Origin: Candidatus Sodaliphilus fimicaballi
Lineage (GTDB): Bacteria; Bacteroidota; Bacteroidia; Bacteroidales; Muribaculaceae
Direction of reading: 5' to 3'
Length of the DNA stretch: 8,776 bases
Assembly: GCA_018065165.1 (NCBI GenBank)
Contig: JAGHTV010000131.1
Span: 1-8,776 of the forward strand
The notes under the pieces were generated by a model. The model saw nothing but the letters and a program-made list of their open reading frames with translations. It was not told the DNA's origin and did not search any database. The position numbers were made by a program, and so were the translations under genes. Below are positions 1 to 6,011 of the stretch, in pieces. Every line of letters starts with the position of its first letter. The stretch's first letter is position 1.

Positions 1-1030
1 CAGCACCCTTAACGATAACTACTTGGCCATTCTCGATAGTCTTGTAAACCTTCTCAGCCTTAACGCTCAGGTCGTTAACACCTGTTGTAGGAGCAGTAAC
101 CTTCCGCATTGTGCAGTGGCCACCGGGCTGGTACTGATAGAGGTTAGCCTCGCTGTCGCTTACAACCTCTACATTGAGCCAGTTGCACTGTACGCCGTTA
201 GCCTGCTTCTCGGTAACTACCTGCTCAAATTCTGCAGTCTCAGCACCAACCTCAGCTACTGCGAAACCGTCGAGGTAGTTGGGAAGAGTAGGATATGCTA
301 CATAATACTTGTCGCCAAGTTGGAAGGGGAATGCGCCGTTGCAAGCACCCTTGTTGGGCAGAGCGATGGTTTGTACATTGTAGTTGTCACCTCCGAGAGT
401 GAGGAAAGCGGGAGCAGCGTTACGAGTAACGAACAGGATAAGATCACCTACCATGTTGATAACTGTGCTTGAAGTCATTGACACACCTTCAGCAAGAGCT
501 ACATAGCTGTCGTCAGCGCTAACTTCGCCGTCAGCTACAACAACGCGAGAAACGCCAGTGCTTGTTGCACCTACGAGGTCGATCTCACCTTCTTCAAGGA
601 GGTTGCCCTTAGCGAAACCAATCATGTCGGCACGGCCATCAATTGCAGCGTCTTCGGGAATTGCGAGAACTGCAGATTCGCCAGTAGTGGGGTTGATAAC
701 TTTGAGAGCAGCAGTTTCGCCATCGCATACCCAAGCGTTGGGGAATGCAGCGAGAGATACTACGAGGTTACCTGCCTCGTCGAGTGCGATACCGCAGTTT
801 GTACCGCTCTCGAATGTCTGATCAAGAAGACCATTCTGGCCAACAACAACAACCTTCTGTTGTGACTTGTCTTGAATGTAGAACTTGCCGTTTGCACCTA
901 CACCCTGACGAACCTCGTTTGTTGTGAGACCCAGGTTAGCGAAGTCTACAGTGTAAACCTTTTCGATTTTGAGTTGAGCAGATGCGCTCAATGCTACTAC
1001 AGCAGCAGCGAAGAGTAAAAATTTCTTCAT
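1..1030 (-). CDS. Secreted protein of unknown function, C-terminus cut by window edge
   Basis: The reading frame opens at ATG 1030-1028 and runs off the left edge, giving 343 codons with no stop. Residues 1-18 (MKKFLLFAAAVVALSASA) are a clear Sec signal peptide, with cleavage expected after ASA before Gln19, so the protein is exported. The mature part is rich in short beta-strand-like runs separated by Gly/Asn/Asp turns, for example NGKFYIQD near 48-54 and LDEAGNLVVSL near 83-93. This resembles a beta-propeller or NHL-like fold, but I recognise no family. The last visible part, from about residue 317 (GVNDLSVKAEKVYKTIENGQVVIVK), resembles the C-terminal tail common on Bacteroidota type IX secretion substrates, which would put the true end only about 10-20 codons beyond the window. 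Codon choice (GTT, AAG, CTC, GGT) resembles that of rpsA, suggesting good expression. The gene is divergent from rpsA. Reading frame is certain, function unknown. Confidence 0.85.
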   Translation of the reverse strand, partial: MKKFLLFAAAVVALSASAQLKIEKVYTVDFANLGLTTNEVRQGVGANGKFYIQDKSQQKVVVVGQNGLLDQTFESGTNCGIALDEAGNLVVSLAAFPNAWVCDGETAALKVINPTTGESAVLAIPEDAAIDGRADMIGFAKGNLLEEGEIDLVGATSTGVSRVVVADGEVSADDSYVALAEGVSMTSSTVINMVGDLILFVTRNAAPAFLTLGGDNYNVQTIALPNKGACNGAFPFQLGDKYYVAYPTLPNYLDGFAVAEVGAETAEFEQVVTEKQANGVQCNWLNVEVVSDSEANLYQYQPGGHCTMRKVTAPTTGVNDLSVKAEKVYKTIENGQVVIVKGA

Positions 1031-1089
1031 AAGTTGTTTAAGTTTAAGTTAATATAAAGTTGTTTATGTATAAGCAAGATTAATTCAAT

Positions 1090-1122
1090 GCAAAATAAAC
1101 TTTTTTTTTTGATTTAGACAAT
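1090..1122 (-). promoter_or_regulatory. Probable promoter of the secreted-protein gene
   Basis: Read on the minus strand, ATTGTC at 1122-1117 supplies a TTG-type -33 element and TATTTTGC at 1097-1090 is close to the Bacteroidota -7 element TAnnTTTG, one base short. The spacer of about 21 bases contains a run of ten A residues. It lies about 60 bases upstream of the start codon, with an A/T-rich leader and no Shine-Dalgarno sequence. The match is imperfect. Confidence 0.45.
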
Positions 1123-1179
1123 ATCTGCCGTGTCTTTTCTATGTTAATTTTCCTAAAAATCTATATAAAACTCACAACC

Positions 1180-1296
1180 GGGCATAGCTAGGCCACACTT
1201 TATCAGAAACTCGGTAAGATTTTTCTGATAATGGCATGTCGTTACTTGGTAATAAAGTTGTGGCGATAGGGCATAGTTTATATGCCCTCAAGTAAC
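1180..1296. other. Block of nested inverted repeats (possible structured RNA)
   Basis: This non-coding block lies between the divergent promoters. It has a perfect 10-bp inverted repeat (TTATCAGAAA 1200-1209 with TTTCTGATAA 1222-1231, 12-base loop). It also has a perfect 8-bp hairpin (AGGGCATA 1268-1275 with TATGCCCT 1281-1288, 5-base loop). An outer 8-bp repeat (GTTACTTG 1241-1248 with CAAGTAAC 1289-1296) stacks directly on the inner hairpin on its 3' side. GGGCATAG occurs twice (1180-1187 and 1269-1276), so TATGCCC could pair with either copy. No convincing promoter reading into the block was found on either strand. It may be a small RNA or a protein-binding region. No known RNA family was recognised. 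Confidence 0.5.
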
Positions 1297-1370
1297 TGCT
1301 CGCATTCACCTCGGCAGCTGCTGGAACGCACTAAAATCCCCGCTTTACCACACATATATAATAAAATCGT

Positions 1371-1392
1371 CAAAAAACTTGCAAAAAACTTG
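1371..1392. repeat. Tandem duplication of an 11-mer overlapping the rpsA -33 element
   Basis: CAAAAAACTTG occurs twice in direct succession (1371-1381 and 1382-1392). The second copy ends in the TTG used here as the rpsA -33 element, so the first copy would offer an alternative -33 position 11 bases upstream. Confidence 0.8.
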
Positions 1393-1420
1393 TGAGGTCC
1401 AACATTTTAACCTACCTTTG
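1390..1420 (+). promoter_or_regulatory. rpsA promoter, Bacteroidota type
   Basis: TTG at 1390-1392, a 20-base spacer and TACCTTTG at 1413-1420 form an exact match to the Bacteroidota -7 consensus TAnnTTTG with a plausible -33 element. Transcription would start near 1426-1428, giving a leader of about 60 bases before the ATG at 1488. Confidence 0.8.
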
Positions 1421-1429
1421 CAGTTACGT

Positions 1430-1453
1430 TTTGAGGGGAACGAATCTCTCAAA
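1430..1453 (+). promoter_or_regulatory. Hairpin at the start of the rpsA mRNA leader
   Basis: TTTGAG at 1430-1435 pairs with CTCAAA at 1448-1453. The stem can be extended inward by G-U, G-C and G-U pairs (1436-1438 with 1445-1447), leaving a 6-base loop AACGAA. It lies at the very 5' end of the predicted transcript, followed by an unstructured A/T-rich stretch up to the start codon. In enterobacteria rpsA is controlled through leader structure, so a role in S1 autoregulation or mRNA stability is possible, but this is inference. Confidence 0.5.
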
Positions 1454-1487
1454 CGAATAATTAACTAATTTATTAACTTTTAATTAA

Positions 1488-3275
1488 ATGAGCGAAGAAT
1501 TAAAAAATTCTCCCATCGCAGATTTTGATTGGGATGCCTATGAAAAAGGCGAAACCAACAATGGTCAATCTCGCGAGGATCTGGAAAAAACCTATGACAA
1601 TTCACTTGGCCAATTCAAGGACAAGGAAGTAACCGAAGGTACTGTTATCTCTATTAACAAGCGTGAGGTTGTAGTTAACATCGGTGCTAAGTCAGACGGC
1701 ATCATTCCCTTTAACGAATTCCGTTACAACCCCGACCTGAAGGTGGGCGACACTGTTGAGGTGTTTGTTGAGAGTCAAGAAGACAAGAAGGGTCAACTTA
1801 TTCTCTCTCACAAGAAGGCTCGCGCGGCTAAGAGCTGGGATCGCGTTAATGAAGCGCTTGAAAAAGACGAAGTTATCAAGGGATTCATCAAGTGCCGCAC
1901 TAAGGGTGGTATGATCGTTGATGTATTCGGTATCGAGGCCTTCCTGCCCGGTAGCCAAATCGACGTTAAGCCCATCCGCGACTACGACGTATTCGTTGGT
2001 AAGAACATGGAATTCAAGGTTGTTAAGATCAACCAAGAGTTCAAGAATGTTGTTGTTTCTCACAAGGCTCTCATCGAGGCTGAAATCGAACAACAGCGCA
2101 AGGAAATCATCAACACTCTCGAGAAGGGTCAAGTACTCGAAGGTACCGTTAAGAACATCACTACTTACGGTGTATTCATTGACCTGGGTGGCGTTGACGG
2201 TCTCATCCACATCACCGACCTCTCTTGGGGCCGCGTAAACAATCCTGCCGACATCGTAGAGCCCGATCAGAAGCTCAACGTTGTTATCCTTGACTTCGAC
2301 AACGAGAAGAAGCGCATCGCCCTCGGTCTCAAGCAACTCCAACCCCATCCCTGGGATAAGCTGGATGCTGACCTCAAGGTTGGTGACAAGGTAACTGGTA
2401 AGGTTGTTGTTATGTATGACTACGGCGCATTCGTAGAGGTAGCTCCCGGCGTTGAGGGTCTCATCCACGTAAGTGAGATGTCTTGATCACAACACCTCCG
2501 TTCTGCTCAAGACTTCATGAAGGTGGGCGACGTTGTTGACGCTCAAATCCTCGCACTCGACCGCGAAGAGCGCAAGATGTCTCTCGGCGTTAAGCAACTC
2601 AAGGAAGATCCTTGGGAGGCTATCGAGGCTAAGTACCCCGTTGGCTCTAAGCACAACGCTAAGGTTCGCAACTTCACTAACTTCGGCGTATTCGTTGAGC
2701 TCGAGGAAGGTGTTGACGGCCTTATCCACATCAGCGACCTGTCTTGGACTAAGAAGGTTAAGCACCCCGGTGAGTTTACTCAACTTGGTGCCGACATCGA
2801 CGTTGTCGTTCTCGAAATCGACAAGGAAAACCGTCGCCTGAGCCTTGGTCACAAGCAACTCGAACAAAATCCTTGGGATGTATTTGAGACTGTATTCACA
2901 GTTGGTAGCATCCACGAAGGCGTTATCACTGAGCTCCTCGACAAGGGTGCAGTTATCAACCTGCAACCTTACGGTGTAGAGGGTTTTGCAACTCCCAAGC
3001 ACCTCGTTAAGGAAGACGGTACTTCTTCTAAGAAGGACGAGAAACTCCAGTTCAAGGTTATCGAGTTCAACAAGGACGCTAAGCGCATCATCCACTCACA
3101 CAGCCGCATCTTCGAAGATGAGCAGAAGCAAGAAGCTCGCAAGCAACGCGCTGCTGCTAAGGCTAGCAAGCCCGCTGCTGAGGAGCCCGCAGTTGTTGCT
3201 ACTGTAGAGAAGACTACTCTCGGCGACATCGCTGGTCTCGCAGCTCTCAAGGAGAAACTCGAGAAGGGTGAGTAA
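1488..3275 (+). CDS. rpsA: 30S ribosomal protein S1, interrupted by an in-frame TGA
   Basis: S1 binds mRNA and helps load it on the 30S subunit. The frame spans 596 codons from ATG 1488 to TAA 3273-3275, the usual length for Bacteroidota S1. Six S1/OB-fold repeats are visible at roughly residues 48-111, 128-193, 214-283, 298-370, 385-456 and 470-540. An acidic N-terminus (DFDWDAYEKG) and a Lys/Ala/Glu-rich tail ending KLEKGE complete it. The one defect is codon 333, TGA at 2484-2486, inside repeat 4 (GLIHVSEMS-stop-SQHLRSAQDF). Repeats 3 and 5 read GLIHITDLSW and GLIHISDLSW, so the expected residue is Trp and a single TGG to TGA change explains it. Read literally, the gene splits into a 332-residue product (1488-2486) and a possible restart at ATG 2517 (252 residues to 3275), which begins mid-domain with no ribosome-binding signal. 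All other bases are in frame and well conserved, so this is not an old pseudogene. Sequencing error, a recent mutation or recoding are all open. Confidence 0.93.
2484..2486 (+). other. In-frame TGA replacing a conserved Trp codon of S1
   Basis: The codons around it are TCT TGA TCA CAA. The +4 base is T, and the stop forms part of the palindrome TGATCA. Translation continues in the same frame with perfect S1 homology for 262 more codons. TGA appears to be a true stop elsewhere in the window: the glycosyltransferase (4500-4502) and lptB (7044-7042) both end in TGA at family-typical lengths. All visible Trp residues in other genes use TGG. A genome-wide UGA-to-Trp code is therefore unlikely. Confidence 0.9.
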
Positions 3276-3329
3276 TCCATTGCTATGAACTATGTCCCCA
3301 CTGTTGGGACACAAGCTCATAAATGTATT

Positions 3330-3368
3330 GTGCCGTCGCGAAGATTCGCGGCGGCACTTCATTTTATC
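3330..3368 (+). terminator. rpsA intrinsic terminator
   Basis: GTGCCGTCGCG at 3330-3340 pairs with CGCGGCGGCAC at 3347-3357 (11 bp with one T-G pair). The loop is AAGATT, and TTCATTTTAT follows. It starts 55 bases after the rpsA stop. A weaker 6-bp hairpin (TGTCCC 3293-3298 with GGGACA 3306-3311) precedes it. Confidence 0.85.
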
Positions 3369-3377
3369 AGTCACATT

Positions 3378-3409
3378 TTTGCCCTTTCAAGAAAAAACAC
3401 GTAATTTTG
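3378..3409 (+). promoter_or_regulatory. Promoter of the lipoprotein-glycosyltransferase unit
   Basis: TTTG at 3378-3381, a 20-base spacer and TAATTTTG at 3402-3409 match both Bacteroidota promoter elements exactly. The predicted start near 3416 gives a leader of about 30 A/T-rich bases before ATG 3448. Confidence 0.8.
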
Positions 3410-3447
3410 CATTCAGTATATATACGAAACATATTTTTTTTGACGAA

Positions 3448-3771
3448 ATGAAGAAGCTCATCTACATAGCAACAGCATTTGCTGCACTGCAGTTCGCTGC
3501 TTGCACCCCCGACGGCAACAATGACAACTCTGCCGATACAACTCCGGTCGATACAATCGATAACACCATCGACAGCACCGCTTTGCAAGAGGTGCGCGGC
3601 ATTATCGTCGACGGAGCACGCCGCAACATCGACCTGCAAGTGGGCGAGGACACAATGAACTTCGAGCTCGAGTCGAGCAGCGATGTAGAGTGGGAGATAG
3701 GCGACTCACTCACCGTGCGCTACTACATGACACGCGAGCACGGCGACAGCGTGGTCGAGATTGCCCATTAA
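3448..3771 (+). CDS. Small lipoprotein of unknown function
   Basis: This is a 107-residue protein. The frame is open further upstream, but the start at 3448 is chosen because it follows the promoter and opens directly with a lipoprotein signal peptide (MKKLIYIATAFAALQFAAC). The lipobox FAAC puts the lipidated cysteine at residue 19. The mature N-terminus is a flexible acidic linker rich in Asp, Asn and Thr (about 20-45). Such acidic residues just after the cysteine are compatible with surface export of lipoproteins in Bacteroidota, but the match is loose. Residues about 48-107 (EVRGIIVDGARRNIDLQVG ... WEIGDSLTVRYY) look like a small all-beta domain, perhaps OB-like, as in other short Bacteroidales lipoproteins. 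No catalytic motif is visible. It lies 32 bases upstream of the glycosyltransferase gene and is probably co-transcribed with it. Likely envelope-located, specific role unknown. Confidence 0.85.
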   Translation: MKKLIYIATAFAALQFAACTPDGNNDNSADTTPVDTIDNTIDSTALQEVRGIIVDGARRNIDLQVGEDTMNFELESSSDVEWEIGDSLTVRYYMTREHGDSVVEIAH

Positions 3772-3803
3772 GTTGTTGAAAATATAATTATACCTATTTT
3801 TAG

Positions 3804-4502
3804 ATGAATAAAATCACACTAAATGGCGTCGAGGTGATGCCGTTTACATCGGTTGAGTCTCTACTCGACTACGTAGATGCTAACAAAGGAATACTCGTGG
3901 CAATCAATGCCGAGAAGATATTGCATGCAACCCCACAGTCACGAGCCATCATCAACAGGAACATAGGCTATTGCGACGGTGCCGGTGCCGTAAAGGCACT
4001 CCAGCAAAAGGGCGTCAAGGACGTGTGCAAGATTGCCGGTTGCGAGCTGTGGCTCAAGATTGTCGATAAGTACCACGACAGCAAGTCATTCTATCTCGTT
4101 GGAGGCAAGCAGCAGGTAATTGACGAAACAGTGAGCAAGTTGCGTCAGGAATATCCTGGCATGAATATTGTGGGTTATCGCAACGGCTACTTTAGTGGCG
4201 ACGAGGAAATGGCTCAGCTCGTTGATGACATTGCTGCCAAGAAGCCCGATGTCGTATTCGTGGCCATGGGATCGCCCAAGCAAGAACTCCTCATGGAAGA
4301 CATGAAAAAGCGTCACGAGGCCATCTATCAAGGACTTGGCGGCAGTTTTGATGTCTATACGGGCAACGTGAAGCGAGCTCCCAAGTGGTGGGTCGACCAT
4401 AACCTGGAGTTCGCCTATCGCCTCATCAAAGAGCCCAAGCGCATCAAGCGACAGATACATCTCGTGAAGTTTGCTTGGTGGCTATTGACAAAGAAATTGT
4501 GA
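3804..4502 (+). CDS. WecG/TagA/CpsF-family glycosyltransferase (GT26)
   Basis: This 232-residue protein is of normal length for the WecG/TagA/CpsF family. These enzymes transfer a sugar (N-acetylmannosaminuronic acid, N-acetylmannosamine or similar) from a UDP donor to an undecaprenyl-linked acceptor at the cytoplasmic face of the inner membrane, in cell-surface glycan synthesis. Family landmarks in order are AINAEKI (33-39), CDGAG (57-61; Asp58 would be the counterpart of the proposed catalytic Asp), FYLVGG (96-101), VAMGSPKQE (153-161) and GGSFDVYTGNVKRAPKWW (179-196). The basic C-terminal tail LEFAYRLIKEPKRIKRQ (201-217) is the part thought to contact the membrane. Donor and acceptor cannot be read from sequence, so no gene symbol is assigned. 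No other glycan genes are adjacent; the neighbours are a lipoprotein gene and a tRNA, so this is an orphan family member. It ends in TGA followed by a terminator. Confidence 0.92.
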   Translation: MNKITLNGVEVMPFTSVESLLDYVDANKGILVAINAEKILHATPQSRAIINRNIGYCDGAGAVKALQQKGVKDVCKIAGCELWLKIVDKYHDSKSFYLVGGKQQVIDETVSKLRQEYPGMNIVGYRNGYFSGDEEMAQLVDDIAAKKPDVVFVAMGSPKQELLMEDMKKRHEAIYQGLGGSFDVYTGNVKRAPKWWVDHNLEFAYRLIKEPKRIKRQIHLVKFAWWLLTKKL

Positions 4503-4605
4503 TTTCACGCAAATAAAGGAAAACGGAGCTCACACCAGGAACCTCCCTTAAAATGGGAGACTCCTTCCTTAAGATAATGCTCTTGCTGTTAGGTGATTAC
4601 ATTTT

Positions 4606-4628
4606 GCTTGCTGAGCAAGCCATTTTTC
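4606..4628 (+). terminator. Probable terminator of the glycosyltransferase transcript
   Basis: GCTTGC at 4606-4611 and GCAAGC at 4615-4620 form a 6-bp hairpin with a TGA loop, followed by CATTTTTCT. A second small hairpin (CTCCC 4543-4547 with GGGAG 4555-4559) lies upstream without a T-run. The rest of 4503-4702 is A/T-rich with no gene seen. Confidence 0.6.
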
Positions 4629-4702
4629 TAGGCGAAGCATAAAATCATTAATAAAATATTTTCTTTTTTTTTCCGGACAACAATAGTTCCAAAAAGAATT
4701 TG

Positions 4703-4710
4703 TAACTTTG
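4703..4710 (+). promoter_or_regulatory. -7 element of the tRNA-Gly promoter
   Basis: TAACTTTG is an exact match to TAnnTTTG and lies 13 bases before the first base of the tRNA, at the right distance for a short tRNA leader. I could not identify a clear -33 element, which would fall near 4680-4684. Confidence 0.7.
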
Positions 4711-4722
4711 CAAAGTGCTAAC

Positions 4723-4795
4723 GCGATAGTGGCTCAGTTGGTAGAGCATTGGCATCCCAAGCCGAGGGTCGCGGGTTCGAGTCCCGTCTATCGCT
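4723..4795 (+). tRNA. tRNA-Gly (anticodon CCC)
   Basis: This is a complete 73-base cloverleaf. The acceptor stem is GCGATAG (4723-4729) with CTATCGC (4788-4794) and discriminator T4795. The D stem is GCTC/GAGC (4732-4735, 4744-4747). The anticodon stem is TTGGC/GCCGA around loop ATCCCAA, with anticodon CCC at 4756-4758. A 5-base variable loop follows, then T stem GCGGG/CCCGT around TTCGAGT. CCA is not encoded, so it is added after transcription. It decodes GGG. Confidence 0.95.
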
Positions 4796-4801
4796 CAACC
4801 G

Positions 4802-4834
4802 AAAGTCGGCTTTCAAGGCCGGCTTTGATTTTAT
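4802..4834 (+). terminator. Terminator or attenuator hairpin between tRNA-Gly and the sugar kinase
   Basis: AAAGTCGGC (4802-4810) pairs with GCCGGCTTT (4818-4826) as a 9-bp stem with one T-G pair and a 7-base loop, followed by GATTTTAT. It starts six bases after the tRNA and ends just upstream of the kinase start codon at 4847. It can end the tRNA transcript, but leaves no obvious room for a separate kinase promoter. Confidence 0.75.
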
Positions 4835-4846
4835 ATAAGTGTTGAT

Positions 4847-5749
4847 ATGGAGAATTATATCGTAGGGCTGGGCGAGGTGCTATTTGACTGCCTGCCCACT
4901 GGCAAGAAATTGGGTGGCGCGCCTGCCAACTTTGCCTACCATGCAACTAAGTGCGGACTTCGAGGCATCGCTGTGTCGGCCATTGGTCACGACGACGATG
5001 GGGTAGAGGTGCGTACCGAATTGGCCTCACATGGCTTGCAGGTTCATCTCGAGGAGGTTGACTTCCCTACAGGTGTAGTGCAAGTTACGCTTGATGCTAA
5101 TGGTGTGCCGCAGTATGACATTTGCCCCGATGTGGCCTACGACAACATTCCCTGGACACCAGATATGGAACACATTGCTCGCAATGCCAGTGCCGTGTGC
5201 TTCGGCTCGCTTGCGCAGCGACAGCCCGTGTCGCGTGCTACCATTCTACGTTTTCTCGACGCTATGCCCGAGGATAGCCTCAAGGTTTTTGACATCAACT
5301 TGCGTCAGCACTGGTACGACCGTGAGACCATAGAGTCGTCACTCCATCGTTGCGACATCCTCAAACTCAACGACGAGGAAGTAAGCATTGTCGCCTCGCT
5401 CTTAGACCTGGGCGAAGTCCCCGTGCCCACACACGATGCTCCCCTCAAACCCGAGCATTTCGAGGCTGTGTGTCGCACTATGATGCAAGCTTATGGCATT
5501 GGCCTAGTGATACTCACCTGTGGTGCACGAGGGTCCTATGTGATAGCCGACGTAGTGTCATTCTTGCCCACGCCTGAAGTTACAGTAGCCGATACCGTTG
5601 GCGCAGGCGATGCCTTTACAGGCGCCTTCGTTGCAGCTCTGCTATGCGGCAAGCCGTTGACACAAGCCCACGAAGATGCAGTTCGCATCTCGGCCTATGT
5701 GTGCACACACCCCGGCGCCATGCCCCCTTATTCTGTAGATTTAACCTAG
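4847..5749 (+). CDS. PfkB-family sugar kinase, probable fructokinase
   Basis: This 300-residue cytoplasmic kinase is of normal length for the ribokinase/PfkB family and transfers phosphate from ATP to a sugar hydroxyl. The N-terminal signature KLGGAPANFAYHATKCG (21-37) is the form typical of fructokinases. KVFDINLRQHWYD (146-158) and LKLNDEEV (172-179) are family core elements. The C-terminal signature DTVGAGDAFTGAFVAALL (249-266) holds the anion hole and the catalytic base Asp255. The start at 4847 puts the first beta-strand (YIVGLGEVLFD) at residue 4, as expected. By similarity the substrate is most likely fructose, giving fructose 6-phosphate, but related hexose or nucleoside kinases share these motifs. 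The gene follows tRNA-Gly by 51 bases with a hairpin between, so its expression probably depends on readthrough or an undetected promoter. No sugar transporter or hydrolase is adjacent. Confidence 0.9.
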   Translation: MENYIVGLGEVLFDCLPTGKKLGGAPANFAYHATKCGLRGIAVSAIGHDDDGVEVRTELASHGLQVHLEEVDFPTGVVQVTLDANGVPQYDICPDVAYDNIPWTPDMEHIARNASAVCFGSLAQRQPVSRATILRFLDAMPEDSLKVFDINLRQHWYDRETIESSLHRCDILKLNDEEVSIVASLLDLGEVPVPTHDAPLKPEHFEAVCRTMMQAYGIGLVILTCGARGSYVIADVVSFLPTPEVTVADTVGAGDAFTGAFVAALLCGKPLTQAHEDAVRISAYVCTHPGAMPPYSVDLT

Positions 5750-5758
5750 AAAGTTCAT

Positions 5759-5805
5759 TAGTACAAATAACTATATTTTATTGTTCATTGGCATTATTTG
5801 TACTA
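5759..5805. repeat. 12-bp perfect inverted repeat after the kinase gene
   Basis: TAGTACAAATAA (5759-5770) and TTATTTGTACTA (5794-5805) are exact reverse complements separated by 23 A/T-rich bases. It begins 9 bases after the kinase stop. It could be a weak terminator or mRNA-end stabiliser, although the loop is long and no T-run follows, or a protein-binding site. The 7-mer GTTCATT also occurs twice here (5753-5759 and 5783-5789). Confidence 0.7.
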
Positions 5806-5950
5806 TCTTTCACTTACATAGGAGCCTCTATGCTCACTCAATATAGCACAAATCCTGACACAATGAAAATCTAAAATCTAATAATTACCCTAATGGACCT
5901 TCTGGGTTGAAACATCATTTCCCCTTTGCAAGACAGTGACCTTTAAGAGA

Positions 5951-5989
5951 AAAGCCGTTTAAGTACCACAAAAGTACCTAAACGGCTTT
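5951..5989 (-). terminator. Strong terminator of the udk-lptB-lactonase operon, possibly bidirectional
   Basis: AAAGCCGTTTA (5951-5961) pairs perfectly with TAAACGGCTTT (5979-5989). After one mismatch, GTAC (5963-5966) pairs with GTAC (5974-5977), leaving a 7-base loop. On the minus strand the hairpin is followed by TCTCTT, and T-runs are built into both stem ends. It lies 22 bases past the lactonase stop and can also stop convergent transcription from the kinase. Confidence 0.85.
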
Positions 5990-6011
5990 ATGCTGTGATA
6001 GACTTCTGTCA

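Noticed and set aside
23..927. Plus-strand open frames opposite the secreted-protein gene
   Set aside because: They are shadows of the minus-strand gene, which has a signal peptide and a coherent protein sequence.
1692..2468. Long open frame (258 codons) antisense to the first half of rpsA
   Set aside because: It mirrors the strong codon bias of rpsA, shows no recognisable protein features and has no promoter. A similar shadow lies at 2487-3095.
3292..3447. 52-residue N-terminal extension of the lipoprotein
   Set aside because: It would run through the rpsA terminator and the promoter, and would bury the lipoprotein signal peptide.
4723..4795. The tRNA as a UGA suppressor explaining the S1 stop
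   Set aside because: Its anticodon is CCC (glycine, GGG codon) and the cloverleaf is ordinary.
5830..5874. A 14-codon frame (MLTQYSTNPDTMKI) preceded by AGGAG
   Set aside because: Too short and without a promoter or homology. Shine-Dalgarno sequences carry little weight in this phylum.
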